Assembly: GCF_048773025.1 (NCBI RefSeq)
Contig: NC_133556.1
Coordinates: 258,001 to 322,000 of the forward strand
Direction: 5' to 3'
Origin: Camelus bactrianus
Lineage: Eukaryota > Chordata > Mammalia > Artiodactyla > Camelidae
Length of the DNA: 64,000 nucleotides
In this document: in pieces, positions 12,575 through 40,908 of the stretch
Layout: each line of letters starts with the position of its first letter
How positions within the stretch are numbered: the first letter of the stretch is position 1
The notes under the pieces: generated by a model
Database searches by the model: none
Seen by the model: the letters and a program-made list of their open reading frames with translations, nothing else
Told to the model about the DNA's origin: nothing
Made by a program: the position numbers and the translations under genes

Positions 12575-12668
12575 CTGACTTTCCCCCAATGGTTAGCTCC
12601 ACGGAGGCAAAGAGTCAGCAGTGTCCAGCACAGTGACAGGCCCTGGTAGGTGCTGAAGAAGTATTTGT
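12575..12668 (+). repeat. L2 3'-end relic
   Basis: 'ttagctccacggaggcaaag', 'gtccagcacagtgacaggc' and 'ggtaggtgctgaagaag' match the L2 3' end. It leads straight into the 39-bp minisatellite, which probably grew from its terminal repeat. Confidence 0.65.
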
Positions 12669-12930
12669 TGGATGGATGGGTGGATGGATGGGTGGGACGA
12701 TGGTGGATGGATGGGCGGGTGGATGGATGGATGGGACGATGGTGGATGGATGGGCGGGTGGATGGATGGGTGGGACGATGGTGGATGGATGGGTGGGATG
12801 ATGGTGGATGGATGGGCGGGTGGATGGATGGGTGGGACGATGGTGGATGGATGGGCGGGTGGATGGATGGGTGGGACGATGGTGGATGGATGGGCGGGTA
12901 GGTAGGCGATGGATGGAAAAATAAATGCAT
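12663..12930. repeat. GGAT-derived minisatellite with 39-bp unit
   Basis: The unit is a 23-bp block (ggatggatgggtgggacgat and on) plus a 16-bp block (ggatggatgggcgggt). It is present about five times from 12682, with one extra 23-bp block inserted near 12783. It follows directly on the 3' end of an L2 relic and decays into GGTA/GGAT at the right edge. Confidence 0.93.
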
Positions 12931-13359
12931 GGGTGGAAGGGGAAGGATGGATTAATCAGAGGATGAGAGACCCATGGAACCAGAGGAGCAGCTCCACTTG
13001 GATGTCCACCTGAGGCTCCCACAAGGGACTCCCAGGCCGGGCTGGACCGGAGGAACTGTCTCCCCACTGGAACTGATCGGCACTCCCCCCGTCGCTGCGG
13101 ACTTCAGGCTGACCTGGGAGCCCCGGGGATGACCAGGGTTCTCCCGCTCCCTGTGCCCATTTCTCAGGCAAGGAAGGTGAGGCAGAGACGTTACCTTGCA
13201 GGCGGCCGGGAGAGTCCAGTGCCTGGTGTGGGGGAGGTCCCGCCAGCCAGATCCGGGCCCCTGGCCAGCCCTGGGCTTGTTTGCTCGGGGTGGGGGGGGG
13301 GGGTCCCTCACCACCCAGCCCCCACCCAGACAGCCCAGTGGCCGGTTCATGACAGAGTC

Positions 13360-13590
13360 GCTGTTTTGTGAAAAAATCCATTTATTGCCTTCATTGCTTG
13401 GGAAGCTATCATCTCGAGGCTGCAGCTTCCTAAGGCGTTACCATGGAGATGAATTTTCTGTCATAAATAAAAGTATTCTCGGGTCAGGAGAGCTCAAGCA
13501 TAACTAGGACAGATTTTGAGGGGAAAATGCCAGAATTTTTTAAACACACGAGATGATGATTCGGGCTGCTTTTTTTCCAGAGGGTGTTTC
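13360..13590. promoter_or_regulatory. AT-rich island with X-box-like motif
   Basis: It contains gttaccatggagat (13437-13450), resembling an RFX X-box half-matched on the right, within a non-repetitive stretch including 'tttctgtcataaataaaag'. Confidence 0.35.
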
Positions 13591-14984
13591 TCAGGCTGTT
13601 ATGAATTTGGACAGGAGCCCAGCCGCCTTGGAAAGTGGGCCCACCTCCCCACTGTCCCCTGTCGGGGCTGGAACCCAAGTGACAGGTGTTGTCTGGGGAG
13701 GTCTGGGGCCCCCGGAGATGGCTGGCTCCCAGAGGCCTCCCGGCCACAGGAAGAGCCTGGGGCCCTGCTGTGTGTCCTCAGACTTGTGGGTTCCCTCTCT
13801 GGGCCTAGACCCAGCTGGCTTACCGGCCTCACGCATCCCCTGAGGGGCCCGGATCAGGGAGAGGGTGTGGCTTCCGAGACGCCCCTGACCCGTCCCCACA
13901 CGCAGCCGTGGAAGTTAGCTTTAGGGATTTCCTTTGTTCAGGGTCACCGCAGGTCAGTGGCTGAGGAGGTGGGGAGGAAGGTATGCAGGCTGGGGGGCCC
14001 CTGGACGCCACCCAGGCCCCCTGGCAGGCCCGGAGCCAGCCGAGGGCTGTTTGCCAACCCCCACCCCCACCCCCGCCACACCGGTATTGGGTAAACAGCC
14101 CTCTGTCCCCGGGGCCCCAGCACCATCCCCGTGATCCCAGAGCTGAGGTCTGGGAGGGAGCAGTTCTGGGTCCTGGGTCTCCCCGGGCAGCTGCCATCCT
14201 GAGGAACGTGGCTCAGGCCCAGGCACTGACAGGCTCCCCAGAAAGAGGGGGAGGGCCTGCTCTAGTGGGTGGTGTCTTTGCAGTTTGGACCCTAGCATGT
14301 GGTCCCTGTTCCCACTTCCCCATCCCGGAGGGTCTCCCTCCATGAGAAAACCTGGCTGGGGAGGCCCTTCAGATGTCTGGTGGGAGGTCCTGAGGAAGCC
14401 CTCCTTAACTGGCAAATATTCTGCAAACACAGGGACAATCCCTGAGGGCCGAGCTGAGGCCCAGGAGGGGAGGCCTTGTCCGGGACACCACTGCCAGGCC
14501 TGTGCCACTCCCGTCCAGCCTCCGCAGACCTGCTCTCAGCCCGGGGCTCTCTGTGGCCTGATGGATCGTGACCCTGTTCATTCCCACCCTTCGATGAAGG
14601 CAGAACCAGGAAAGAAGGCCAGGCTGCTGGGACACACACCACCACCGTCAGGGCGGCCAGGTGGGCCTCCCCGGTGCAGGGGCCATTCCGGAACGTCTCA
14701 CCAACACTGGATGCACCACTGGCACCTCCTGCCTCTGCAGGAGGGCCCACCTCTCCATGCCTGAGCAGCCCCCACCGCCCCTCTAAGAGGACCTTGGCTG
14801 CGCGCACACGGCTGGGGGTGGGGCGATAGAATGCGACAGGGACACTTAATGTGTGCTTCTGCTTCTAGAAAGACTGTGTGCCTGGGAGCTCAGCCAGAAG
14901 CTGCAGGGAGCAGGGGGGACGGTGGTCTCAGCCAGGCAGGCTCCAGGAAGCCAGCAGAAGACTATTTAGTGACCTGGGGAGGTG

Positions 14985-17165
14985 CCTTTCTCATGAGCAG
15001 AAAGAAAACAGAGGCACATACAAGGAGTATTCAAAGGAAACTGGAAAATACTCTGAGGCGAATGGAAAGGAACACACACACACCAAAACTTTGGAAATGC
15101 AGCTAGTGCGGTGCGTAGAGGGCAATTGATAACTGCAGACCCCGGTGCTGTGGAAAAAAGAAGGATCTCAAATCAAAAATTCAATCTTCCATTTTAAGAA
15201 ACTGGAATAAGACCAAACTCGATCCAAAACAAGCAGAGGAAGGAAATAATCAAGATTAGAAGGGAAACAGAGATTAGAGAAGCAATGAAGAATATTAACA
15301 GAGCTGAATGTTGCTTCTTTGAAAAGATCAACAAAATGAATGAACCTTCAGCTACGCTGACCAAGAGAACGAGAGAGAAAACTCAAATGACTAAAACCAG
15401 AAATGAAAAAAGGGAACCTTACAGCAATAAAAAGAATCGTAAGGGAATACTCTCAACAGTTGTATGCCAAGAAACCAGATAACCTAGATGAAATGGAAAA
15501 ATTCCCAGAAACACACAAGCTACTGAAACTGAATCAGAAAGAACTGATTCCAATAAAAATGAAGGTTTATTATTAAAAGAGATTGAATCTGTGATCAAAA
15601 ACCTTCCTACAAAGAAAAGGCCAGGCCCAGATGGACTCACTGGTGAAATCTACCAAATATTTTAAAAAGAATTAACACCAATGCTTCCAAAGTTTTCTAA
15701 AAAATACAAGAGGAGGGGACTCGTTCCCACAGACTCTTTATTTTTGTGTGTTGATACCAAAACCAAAGACAGCACAAGAAGAAAACACAGACCACTATAT
15801 ATAGATGCAAAAATCTTCAGCAAAATATCAGCAAATGAAATCCAGCAACACATGAAAATAATGATCATACGCGTGATTTCTTCCAGGAATACAAGTTTGG
15901 TTCAACATACACAAAATCATCCAATAAGATACATGTAAATATGCATATGTAACTCTATTACTGTGTGTCATACAGACACTACATTAACAGGATAAGGAAA
16001 AAACGTGTGATCATCTCCAGTGACGCAGAAAAAGCATCACCCAGAAAAGTGCAACACCCCTTCCTGATAAAAAACCCTCAGCAAACTAGAAAGAGAAGCA
16101 ACCTCCGCCCCTGGATGGACGGGGCCAGCACGCAGGTGATGCTGAACAACGGGAGCCTCCCCCCAAGACCAGGAGGAAGACAGCGATGGCCTCTCTCTCA
16201 CGTGCGTTCGGCGTGGCCTTGGAGGATCTTGTCAGGGCGACGAGACAAGAAAAAGAAACAAAACACACTCAGATTAAGAGGAAAGTAGTCAACGACTCCT
16301 GTCTGAAGATGACGTGATCTTGCGCGTAGAAAACGCCAAGGAATCCAAACGCACACAGACACCCTGGAGCTACAAACGAGGCAGTGAGGCTGCTGGACGA
16401 GGGGTGAACACGTAAACACCAGTGCAAGCTGATCCGCATGCACCCGCCACCAACAGTCCAGACATTGAGGGAAGAAAGCAACCCCACTGACAACAGAGCC
16501 AGACAGAGTGAAACACTTAGGAACAGATTTCAGAAAAGAATGCAATGTTGTGCACTGAAAGTGACAACAGTGTGATTGGAAGAAATCGAAGACTTTAGAT
16601 ACGTGGAAAGACACCCTGTGCTCACGACTGGAAGACATAATAAGGTGGCACATGTCCACAATGACCTACAGATTCAACCCAATCCCCACCAAAACCCTCG
16701 CTGCTTTTCCTGCAGAACTTGACAAGCTGGCCCTAAAATTCAAATGGGAAGATGACGGACTCTAAATCGCCAGAGCAGTGCTGACAAAAAAGAGCAGCGT
16801 TGGAGGACTCACCCTTCCCGACCTCAGGCTTCCTGCAAACTGCTGCGGCAGTGATGGCACGGTGGTCTGGACAGAAAGACAGACAGGTCAGCGGGACAGA
16901 GCTGAGGGTCCAGAAGTACTCCCTCACTTCTGTGGTCAAAGATGTTCAACAAGGTGTGGAGACAATTCAGTGGGAGAAAGTCTTTGGACAGATGGACACC
17001 TGGACGTCCACATGGAAAGGAATGACGGTTGGCTCCTACCTCACACCATGCGCCAGAATCACTCAAAATGGATCAAAGACCTGCATGTAAGAGCTGAAAC
17101 TACAATGTTTTAATGTTTTGCAATGTCTTAGAAGAAAACATGGTCATAAATTTTTATCAGTGCAC
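14985..17165 (+). mobile_element. L1 LINE fragment (ORF2 region), degraded
   Basis: About 2.2 kb reads as L1 ORF2 in the plus direction. Recognisable stretches include caggcccagatggactcac, aacaaaatgaatgaacc, aatatcagcaaatgaaatc and ggccctaaaattcaaatggg. It is broken by many stops and frameshifts and lacks the 5' half and probably the 3' tail. It is a dead copy, older than the youngest L1 families. It is the longest mobile element in the window and sits in the PDGFA 3' intergenic region. Confidence 0.9.
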
Positions 17166-17199
17166 CACTTAAAGTCATCTTGTGCGCAGAATCTGGGGG

Positions 17200-17290
17200 C
17201 ATCTGGTCTACTACGGTCTAACAGCAGTGTTGCCACCTAACAGATGAGGAAACTGAGGCCCAGAGCGTGGCCCTGAGTGAGGTCACTGAC
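17200..17290 (-). repeat. MIR relic
   Basis: 'aacagatgaggaaactgagg' followed by 'cccagagcgtggccctga' is the complement of the MIR core. Confidence 0.7.
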
Positions 17291-20200
17291 CCCACTCCCT
17301 GACACCAGGCGGCCTCAGGGAGCTGCCCTGCCCGGCGTGCACTCGGCTGTGCTGGGGACCGGTCAGGGGCCCCGGACCAGCCAAGGAAGGGGGCGTGGCT
17401 CCGGGGTCAAGCAAAGGTTGTGGGTGCCTGTGGGGCTGAGCTGAGGTTCCACCTTGACAAGGCACAGGCCTCCCGCTCCAGGTGGCGGCCGCCTCTCCAG
17501 GAGCACAGGTCCTGGCAAGTCTGCAGCAGCCTCTTTCTCTCCAGAAATGCGGCTGAGGGTCCGAGGACACCTGGGGCCTGGCAGGGGTGGGGCTGCAGCA
17601 GGAGATAACTGCCGACCCCCGAGGGCCTGCAGGGCTGAGGACAGGCGGGGAAGGACCGTGGGGGCAGCTAGACAGCAAGGCTGGGGTCCCCAGGGCCTGT
17701 CCCCAAGCCAGCCCCAACAGAGGCCCACCCCTCCAGGCACCCAGGAAAGGCGGCATGGCTCCCGAGCAGCAGGGTGACACCCGCCAAGCCCATGTGTCTG
17801 CTGCACTTGGAGGTGCAGCAGAAGGAGCTAGAATGGGCTCTGGGCCGACCTCCCCACCAGGCCCCACGATGGGCCGCCACACTCTGCAGAGGGCATGGCC
17901 GCCCCAGCCTAGACTCACCAAGAGGGCAGGACTGCCCACCAGACAGGGGCCTGGCGGCCTGCCCCCTGTATGCTCCAGGTTCCTCATCCCCAGACGGGCA
18001 GGCGTCCCCAGGTCAGGGGCTGGGGCTGAAAGGAGAGTTCCTGTCTGTCTATCCACCCCGCACACCAGAGCCACAAAGGGCCTCTGGGCAGGGCAGCACC
18101 GGGTGGAGCCCCGAGGTGGCTGGCCTTGCAGAGACAGGTGCCAGTGAGGGCCGGGGGCCAGAGGGGCGGGGTGGGGGCGGCTTCACCCTGGCAGGGGCCT
18201 GGGGCTGGGTGCACGGATGGTGTCTGGTGCTCAGTGGGGCAGTCCTCCCAGGAAGGCCACCCCCTCCCCCTCATCAGCAGGCCAGGGGCCAGACAGTGAA
18301 CACTCCACATTTTTTGGCAGCTGAAGGGCCTGGTTGGAACAGTCGCTGTTTTATTCTGCAGAAACCACACGCTTTGCATCCCAGTGCCCCGCAGGGAGTA
18401 GGGGTGGATTCCAGTGGGGCCGTCCATGGGAGGGCCCTGCAGGGTGACGGGCCAGCTCCTACACACTGCTCTGGCCCCCACCCGAGGGGGGCCAGGAGGC
18501 TCCTCTCTCAGAGCAGCCAGGACAACCTGAGATCCAGGGCCCCGGGGGCAGGAGGGCCCCGGAGGCAGGAGGGCTGCGCTCTGAGCAAACAGCCCCTTGG
18601 CTGCCAGGCCTTCCCCTAGGGGCTGCTGGGGATCCAGTAAAGAGACCCCAGCCCTGCCTCCCAGGGTCCCCGGCTGGTGAGGGCACAGACCCAGGAAGAC
18701 ACTGCTACCTGAGGCAGGCGTGAGGAGGGCAGGCGGCCCCAGTCTGGAGGGAGCTCAGCCCTGGGGACGCTGGGAAGGGCAGAGAGGGCCCCCTTCCCCT
18801 GCACTGCGCATGAGGGCTCTGCCCGGGGGAAGCCCTGTATCATGCCTCACCTCGCAGTGAGGATGGATGTGTGAGTTCTCACAGTCAGCCCCTTCCCGGG
18901 AGGAGAGCCCCAGGGGTGGTGGAGTGGCACGGTGGGCTGAGAGTCAGATGGTCCTGGGGTCTTGCTTCAGCCCTCAGCCCCTGCTTCCCTGGCCTAAGGC
19001 CAGCCCCTCCTTTGTTCCTCCTCCGTGTTGGAGGCCCAGTGACTCCTTCTGGAGGGTCTGCTCTGAGCCAAGCCCTTACTTCACCACGTCCACCAGGACA
19101 GCTGGCCAGCCAAGAATGGGGAAGTGACCTGTAAGGCCCCATGGTGAGATGCCCAACTCCCCCCGCTGGGTGGTCCATGTTCCCACACACCACCCTCAGC
19201 TGCCCCCAGCAAGGGGCCTGGAATGGTCTGCAGACGGACCTCTTTACAAGTAGCCCCCCCCCCAGCCTGGGAGGGCCTGGGGAGTTCACCCTGCTCCAGG
19301 CCGCGGGCCCCACGGGACACGGGTGACATCGAGCCCCAGAAACGCTGGCTCCTTCGCCTGGGCCGCCCTGCCCATCCTGGGCCCAGAGACTCACATGCAG
19401 TTTGTACCCGACAGAACAGAACGGACCGAGCTGGTGAGGCCGGGCTGGGGTCGTGAGGCTGGCAGAGAGCACTAGAGGAGAGGCCGGGGCCACTTCTCTG
19501 GCCAGGCGGGGACCGAGGCCTGTCCCAGTTTTGAAGGTCACTTTCATTGAGGGATTCCAAGCAGTGCAGGAGGTGGGGGTGGGAAAAGACTGATGACACT
19601 TGTGTTCGGAGGGCAGGGGGCTGGGGGTGGGCGTGCTGGGAAGAGCAGGTGACGGAGCCTGGCCCGGCCCAGGTGGAGGGTCAGCCCTGCCCCTGTGCCC
19701 ACGGCAACCCCCAGCTGCCACTCAGCCCCACTAGGCGTCCCGGCTTTCCGCCCGCCGCCGACGCCGACGCCACAGGAAGAGCTCCGTGCGGCACGAGCAC
19801 GGCGGGGCAGTCGGCTGAGGGGCTTTCTGAAGCTTCCCCGGGCAGAGCCCAGCGAGGGCGCCCAGCAACGTCCCTCCCAGCCCACGCCAGGCTGTGCTTT
19901 GGGGCCCAGGGCTCACACTACCCAGCCCCGTACTTCGTAGCCACATCGTCACAGGGCACGCCGATCCCTGGGGAACCTGTCCTGCCCACTGTCTGTCTAG
20001 TTCCCAGTGGAGCTCCATTGCACAACAGAAATGGGACAAGGGAGCTCAGCCCACCCAGCCCAGGGGGCCACCTCAACCCCCTCCGTGGTTGACGGGGGGC
20101 CCCTCTGGGGTCCTGGAACTCGGATGGGCGCCAGGCAGGCGCCAGAGCTCTGAGGCCTTCTGCCATCGCCTGGGAACGGGGAGCTGGCCTGAGACCCTCA

Positions 20201-21679
20201 GTTCTGTGGGACACGTGTCAGCCGTGCCCTCAGTAACAGAGGAGCGGGAACAGCTGGTGTACACAAGGGCCCAGCGACACCCGCAACAGTGACAGGTCGG
20301 AGGTCAGGACCCCAGGTACCCTTCAAGGAGCAGGTGGGCGGCAGCGGCGGCGGCGGGCAGGGCTGAGGCTTCCTCCTCTGACCGTGAGCAACTCGCTGTC
20401 CCTTGGGGTCCCTGCAGCAGCCTTCCTGGCCACACTTCACAGAGGGCGTTCCGGAGAGGACCACTTGGTTACTGGAAGCACGGGAGGCCCTCATCCCGGG
20501 CCTGGCCCGGCCTAGGCCCCAGCACCACTCAGGATGACCCTCCACAGGAGACCCAGGCCCAGCGACAGACCAGCCCCTCGACACGCCAGGCCTCACACAG
20601 CCTTTCCTGAAGGGCTCGGTGGCCCATCCTCTGCTCTTCTGCTCAGGGTCTCCCTGAGAGGCCCAAGGGCCCGCCAAGGGCACAACTCCCTGTTTCAAAA
20701 CAGAAGCTCGCAGTCTCCACCCTCAGAACAGTCAGAGGACCCCAATCCGGGTAAAAGCCTCGCCACGCCCTCGAGTTCATGTGCGAGACTGGGGGCAGGG
20801 CCAGGGTGGTCCGAGCCCGGTCAGCTCTCGCTCTCTGTGCCGCTAGGGTCCCAAGGCAGCTCCAGCCGGCGGCCAGAGACAGAGCCCACGCGGAACCTGG
20901 CTGGCCACCGGGGAACAGCCACCCTCCGGCCAGGTCGGCCTGCTGCTCAGGCTGGGATGCCAGGCCTGGAATGAGACAGGGAGCTATGGAGGCGCCTGGA
21001 CGCCAAGGACCCAGACCACATGACCCCTGGAGGGGCCACTGGCCGGGGCCAGGACAGGTGTGACCAAGGGACTGCAGGCTCCAGCAGGGCCATGGGGGAG
21101 GTGCCACCCTTGCCCTGCACCTGAGGGCTTCATTCCCCTGCAGCGTGGGCCAGAAACACGAAAGAGGACAAGCCAGGGCTGGTGCAGCACGCCTCTGCAC
21201 AGGAGGCAGGGCCCAGGTCCCGGCACCTCCTCTGCACTCGGCGTCTCAGCCCGTTCGCAGACACGTACGTCAGAGTCCCGATGGGCCTGGCTCATGGGCT
21301 CAGTACATGCCTCCGCTGTAAAGGGCCAGCTTCGGGGCACGCCAGGGGCACCCAGGGTTACAGTAGGGCCAGGAGGGCCCAGTAGGAGCGGGAATGCGGG
21401 AAAGCAGTGCAGCTGTGGCCTAGACAACCCAACCAGACCGGCCCCCAGGACCGCAGCCCTTCCTGCCCGCTGGACTCCATCCTGCTGCCTGGGCTCAGCG
21501 CCCCCCCGGCCGGGCACCACTCCGGCACCAGCTCCATGCAGCAGTGCAGGACCCCCTCCCTCAGCGGCACCCAGAGGAGGAAGCCCAGGCTCAGCCCCGC
21601 CACCGACATCCTCCTGCATCCCCACCGGGGCCCCAGCCCCTTGTGGTGCCCCTTCCTCCCCACCAAGAGCACACCAGGC
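17291..21679. other. Intergenic, GC-rich, no gene seen
   Basis: This is between the L1 fragment and the PDGFA 3' end. Open frames up to about 337 codons occur on both strands, but they overlap, lack family motifs and splice logic, and reflect high GC. Nothing else is recognised beyond a possible MIR. Confidence 0.65.
18910..19080 (+). repeat. Possible MIR relic
   Basis: 'gtggtggagtggcacggtgg' then 'gagagtcagatggtcctgg' and a pyrimidine-rich stretch follow MIR order loosely. Confidence 0.35.
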
Positions 21680-23678
21680 CTCTCTGCGCCATCACTTTAA
21701 TGGACAGACCGTTTATCAGACGGCTCTGCGCAAAGAAAGAAAAACTGAGCAGTGTCCTGGGAATCTCAGGGACCATAAGTACATTATCACGTTTATACAT
21801 CTGACATCAGACACGTGTCCACAGCACAGCATTGTGTACAGCGCAGCCCCCACACGCCGGGCACAGTGGCCTGGGGCAGCGGGCACCTCGCACAGAGCCC
21901 AAACAGGGGCCACTCCACTCGGGGGGGGGGGCATAGGGGACAGGGGACACACCGACTGCGTCCACCGCTATGCCTGCTCCACGCCCTTGACAGGCATCAG
22001 CCTGCAGCCAAAACTACATCCTGAAGACATGCTGCTGGTTAGTCCTTTATCCAAATCTTCCATGAACAGGTGAACACAGGGATGCTCGTCGTCACTCTGG
22101 AGACAACCCCATGCAACGGGGGGATCTTGACGGTCACGCGAGCCCTGAGGCGACGAGGACTAGGACAGCAGGCAGTGGGCGACGCAGGTGCGCACGGACA
22201 CTGCGGTCAACCCGCCACGTGGGTTCAGTTCTTCATCATCCCCTGGGTGCTCTGGAGGGTGAAAAGCTCCGTCTCCGAGGCCACATGCACCAGCAGGACG
22301 GCTCCCCTGGCCGCTTCCCAGGAAGTTTTGGAATCCCAAGTGCAGGCCGGGGCCCCGGCCGGCCCAGGTGGCTGTAATCTGTAATCTCTCAGCTACCAAC
22401 TGGGAGCTCCAGCAACCGCGCTGTGGGCCATGGGACAGGAAACGGGTTCCGGACTCGGCTTCACAACTAGAAACATGGCTACAAATGCTTTTCACACGTA
22501 TATATTTTGTTGGTGGATTGGTTTGGTTTTTTCCTTTTGGTTAAAAACAAAAAAACAAAAAACCCACGGCGTCTCTCAGGTATATAAAACTGGTAATATT
22601 AGACAAAAATACAAAGTTCACCTTTACAAAGAAACAAAAACAAAAACAACACACACACACACGGTTTCTGTTGAATACAGGTAAAGCGTAACATCTTACC
22701 AAAAATAAAGAGTTTACGTTCTGTCCAAACCCTGGCAGCAGCAGGGAGCCCCCCCGTGCAGCCACGTGGGAAGCCACGTTCCGAGGCCCAGGCCACGGCA
22801 AACGGGGGGACTCTGGGGACAGGAGACTCGGGGATGGTGATTGGCTCACGCACAGTCTCGAAAGGGCTTAAGTTAAGAAGCGAATTAAATGGGGCAAGGA
22901 AGAAACACGGAAAGCCAGAAACATTCAGGAAATGATGCATAGGTGGGCATACCATGTTTATTTTAATACATCTCATTCGCTTGCATCCTGCTAGGAAAGA
23001 TACCGTTCCACTGTCCTGACTGTTAACAGCAGCCTGGTGTTATCGGTGTAAATGTCATCCAAGAGATAATTAAAAAAAAAAGCTAGGCAAAGAGTAGAAA
23101 GGAAAGCTTAATAATCACTTTATGGTGTAAAAAAAAATCCACTTAAGGCTCTCAGAAGGTTTCTGTATAGACTGAAACACTACAGCAAGGGGGTGCGGCT
23201 CCCGAGATGCTCCCGGCTCCTGCGTCCCCGCAGAGCCTGTCGGCATCCGACTGCAGTCTTCGGGAAGCAGGCTCTGTGTCCTTGGCAAGAGCACCTGTGA
23301 CCACCTGGACAGAGATCCAGTCTGCCGAGACGTCTGTCACTTCCATCCCACGGGCGTCCCTCCGATCCGGCAACAGTTTAGATATTTTTGTGAGTCAGTT
23401 TTGTTTGTCGCGTTTCGTGGTTTTGTTTGCTCGCTCGCTCTCTCTCTCTTTTTTTTTTTGACAAGGAAGCTTCTTATTGTTTCACCGAGTGCTACAATAC
23501 TTGCTTTGATGTCACATAAACAACGTATACTGTCTCTTTGTTCTCCAGGGTGTGCATGGAGACAGTTTTCACGGAGGAGAACAAAGACCGCGCTGGCGAT
23601 AAGCACCGTACATGGCAGGTTCAGGAATGTAACACATCATGTACATCCGTGTCCCGGGAGAGGGCTGCTGGCGTATCC
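21680..23678 (-). other. PDGFA: PDGFA 3'UTR with two candidate poly(A) sites
   Basis: This follows the DVR stop. It is AT-richer than the flanking DNA and holds a GA-rich run and a CA run, with no substantial ORF. There are two candidate ends. A proximal pair of overlapping hexamers (ATTAAA and AATAAA, 22957-22967) would give about 0.75 kb of UTR. A distal ATTAAA (21696-21701) followed by a GT-rich stretch would give about 2 kb. PDGFA is known to make several mRNA sizes. The exact ends are inferred. Confidence 0.7.
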
Positions 23679-39984
<16,306 letters not shown>

Positions 39985-39988
<4 letters not shown>

Positions 39989-40080
39989 CGCGTCCCGAGG
40001 CGCTGGCGGCTCGGCGGGGAGGCGAGGCCGCGGGGCGGGCGCTCCAGCCGGGCTCCTGTGGCGGCGAAATTCAGTACCAT
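39985..40080 (-). CDS. Upstream ORF 2, overlapping the PDGFA start (31 codons)
   Basis: This uORF starts at ATG 40080 in a strong context (G at -3, G at +4). It runs 31 codons and stops at the TGA of 39985-39987, which shares TG with the PDGFA ATG (ATGA overlap). A ribosome ending here sits on the main start codon, an arrangement that can allow termination-reinitiation. The reading frame is read directly; translation and regulatory effect are inferred. Confidence 0.5.
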
Positions 40081-40860
40081 CCCTCAGGGAGCGCGGCCCG
40101 GAGAAGGGTGGCGCGGAGAGCAGGGAGCCGACGGAGCGCGCCCGGCGCGAGCAGCGAGTGCGGAGAGGCAGGCAGCGCCAGCAAGGAGGAGGAGGAGCAG
40201 GGAGTGCGCGCTCGCCGCGCCCGCCGCGCCGGGAGCCTCCTGGGCCGCCGGGTAGGGGGTGGGGACGGAAGGGGCGGAGGGCGGGGGCTGGGCCTCTTCC
40301 TTGGTGCGTTCCCGGTGCTGGCCGCCGCCGCGCTCGCTCCCCGGCGCTGGCTTTAGGAGCGACCCGGCCGGTAATTCTGCATATTTGCGGGCATCAGCCC
40401 CGAAAGGGACCCCGGAGCGAGGCTTGAGACGCTGTCGCCGCACCACCCCATCACCTGTCTGGACGCCCGGCCAGGCCCGGCACGGGCTCGCGCTCTCCCT
40501 GCGGGCTGCGGGCGGCCCTGCGCTCCCACCGCGGGCCCCGAGCTCGCCTCCGGCCTCCTCTTGCCGCCGCCGCCGCCCGGCCGGGCACGGCGCGGCCCAG
40601 CACGGCGCGGCCCGGCGGCCTGCGTGCGCCCCTCCGCGGCGCGCCCTCGGCTCCGGCGCTGCGCTCCGCCCTCCGCCGGCCCGAGCCGGGCAGCGCTTGC
40701 GGCCGCGCCGCCTGGCAGCCGCCGCCCGCCCCGGGCCTCGCCGCGCGGGCCTGAGGGCGGGCGCAGGGCCGAGCCGGAGCCGCCGCTGCCGGCAGGAGAG
40801 GAGGAGGAGCGGGCAGGCCCAGCTCGCCGGAGTTGTGCGGGCTCCGCAAGGCGCGCGTGT
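39989..40860 (-). other. PDGFA: PDGFA 5'UTR
   Basis: This is about 870 nt of very GC-rich leader, from the inferred start about 30 bp downstream of the TATA box to the ATG at 39988. The length fits the long, structured leader known for human PDGFA. It contains four upstream ATGs: three in one frame (40451, 40394, 40382) and one at 40080. They form two short uORFs, listed separately. The transcription start is inferred from TATA spacing. Confidence 0.75.
40353..40451 (-). CDS. Upstream ORF 1 in the PDGFA leader (32 codons)
   Basis: This uORF starts at ATG 40451 in a strong context (G at -3, G at +4). It has two more in-frame ATGs (40394, 40382) and ends at TAA 40353-40355. It lies wholly inside the 5'UTR, about 365 nt before the main start. 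No known domain is seen. It more likely regulates translation than encodes a functional peptide. Confidence 0.45.
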   Translation of the reverse strand: MGWCGDSVSSLAPGSLSGLMPANMQNYRPGRS

Positions 40861-40886
40861 GGAGCCGGCCGGCCGCGGGGAGGGGG

Positions 40887-40891
40887 TTATA
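40887..40891 (-). promoter_or_regulatory. PDGFA: PDGFA TATA box
   Basis: The minus strand reads CTATAACCCCC here, directly downstream of a GCGGCGGCGGCG run. The order GC-rich element, GCG run, TATA-like box matches the human PDGFA promoter as I know it. It predicts a start near 40857-40862. Confidence 0.75.
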
Positions 40892-40908
40892 GCGCCGCCG
40901 CCGCCGCG

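Noticed and set aside
12663-12930. CRISPR-like or regularly spaced repeat array
   Set aside because: Units are head-to-tail with no unique spacers, and the genome is mammalian.
12568-13067. His/Pro/Ser-rich open frames over the minisatellite
   Set aside because: They translate the GGAT-derived tandem repeat; the frame persists because the unit is 39 bp.
15000-17160. A novel coding gene
   Set aside because: The readable frames are pieces of L1 ORF2 with many interruptions.
21060-22073. A 337-codon plus-strand open frame near the PDGFA 3' end
   Set aside because: It is antisense to the distal PDGFA 3'UTR at its end, Pro/Ser/Gly-rich and without family similarity.
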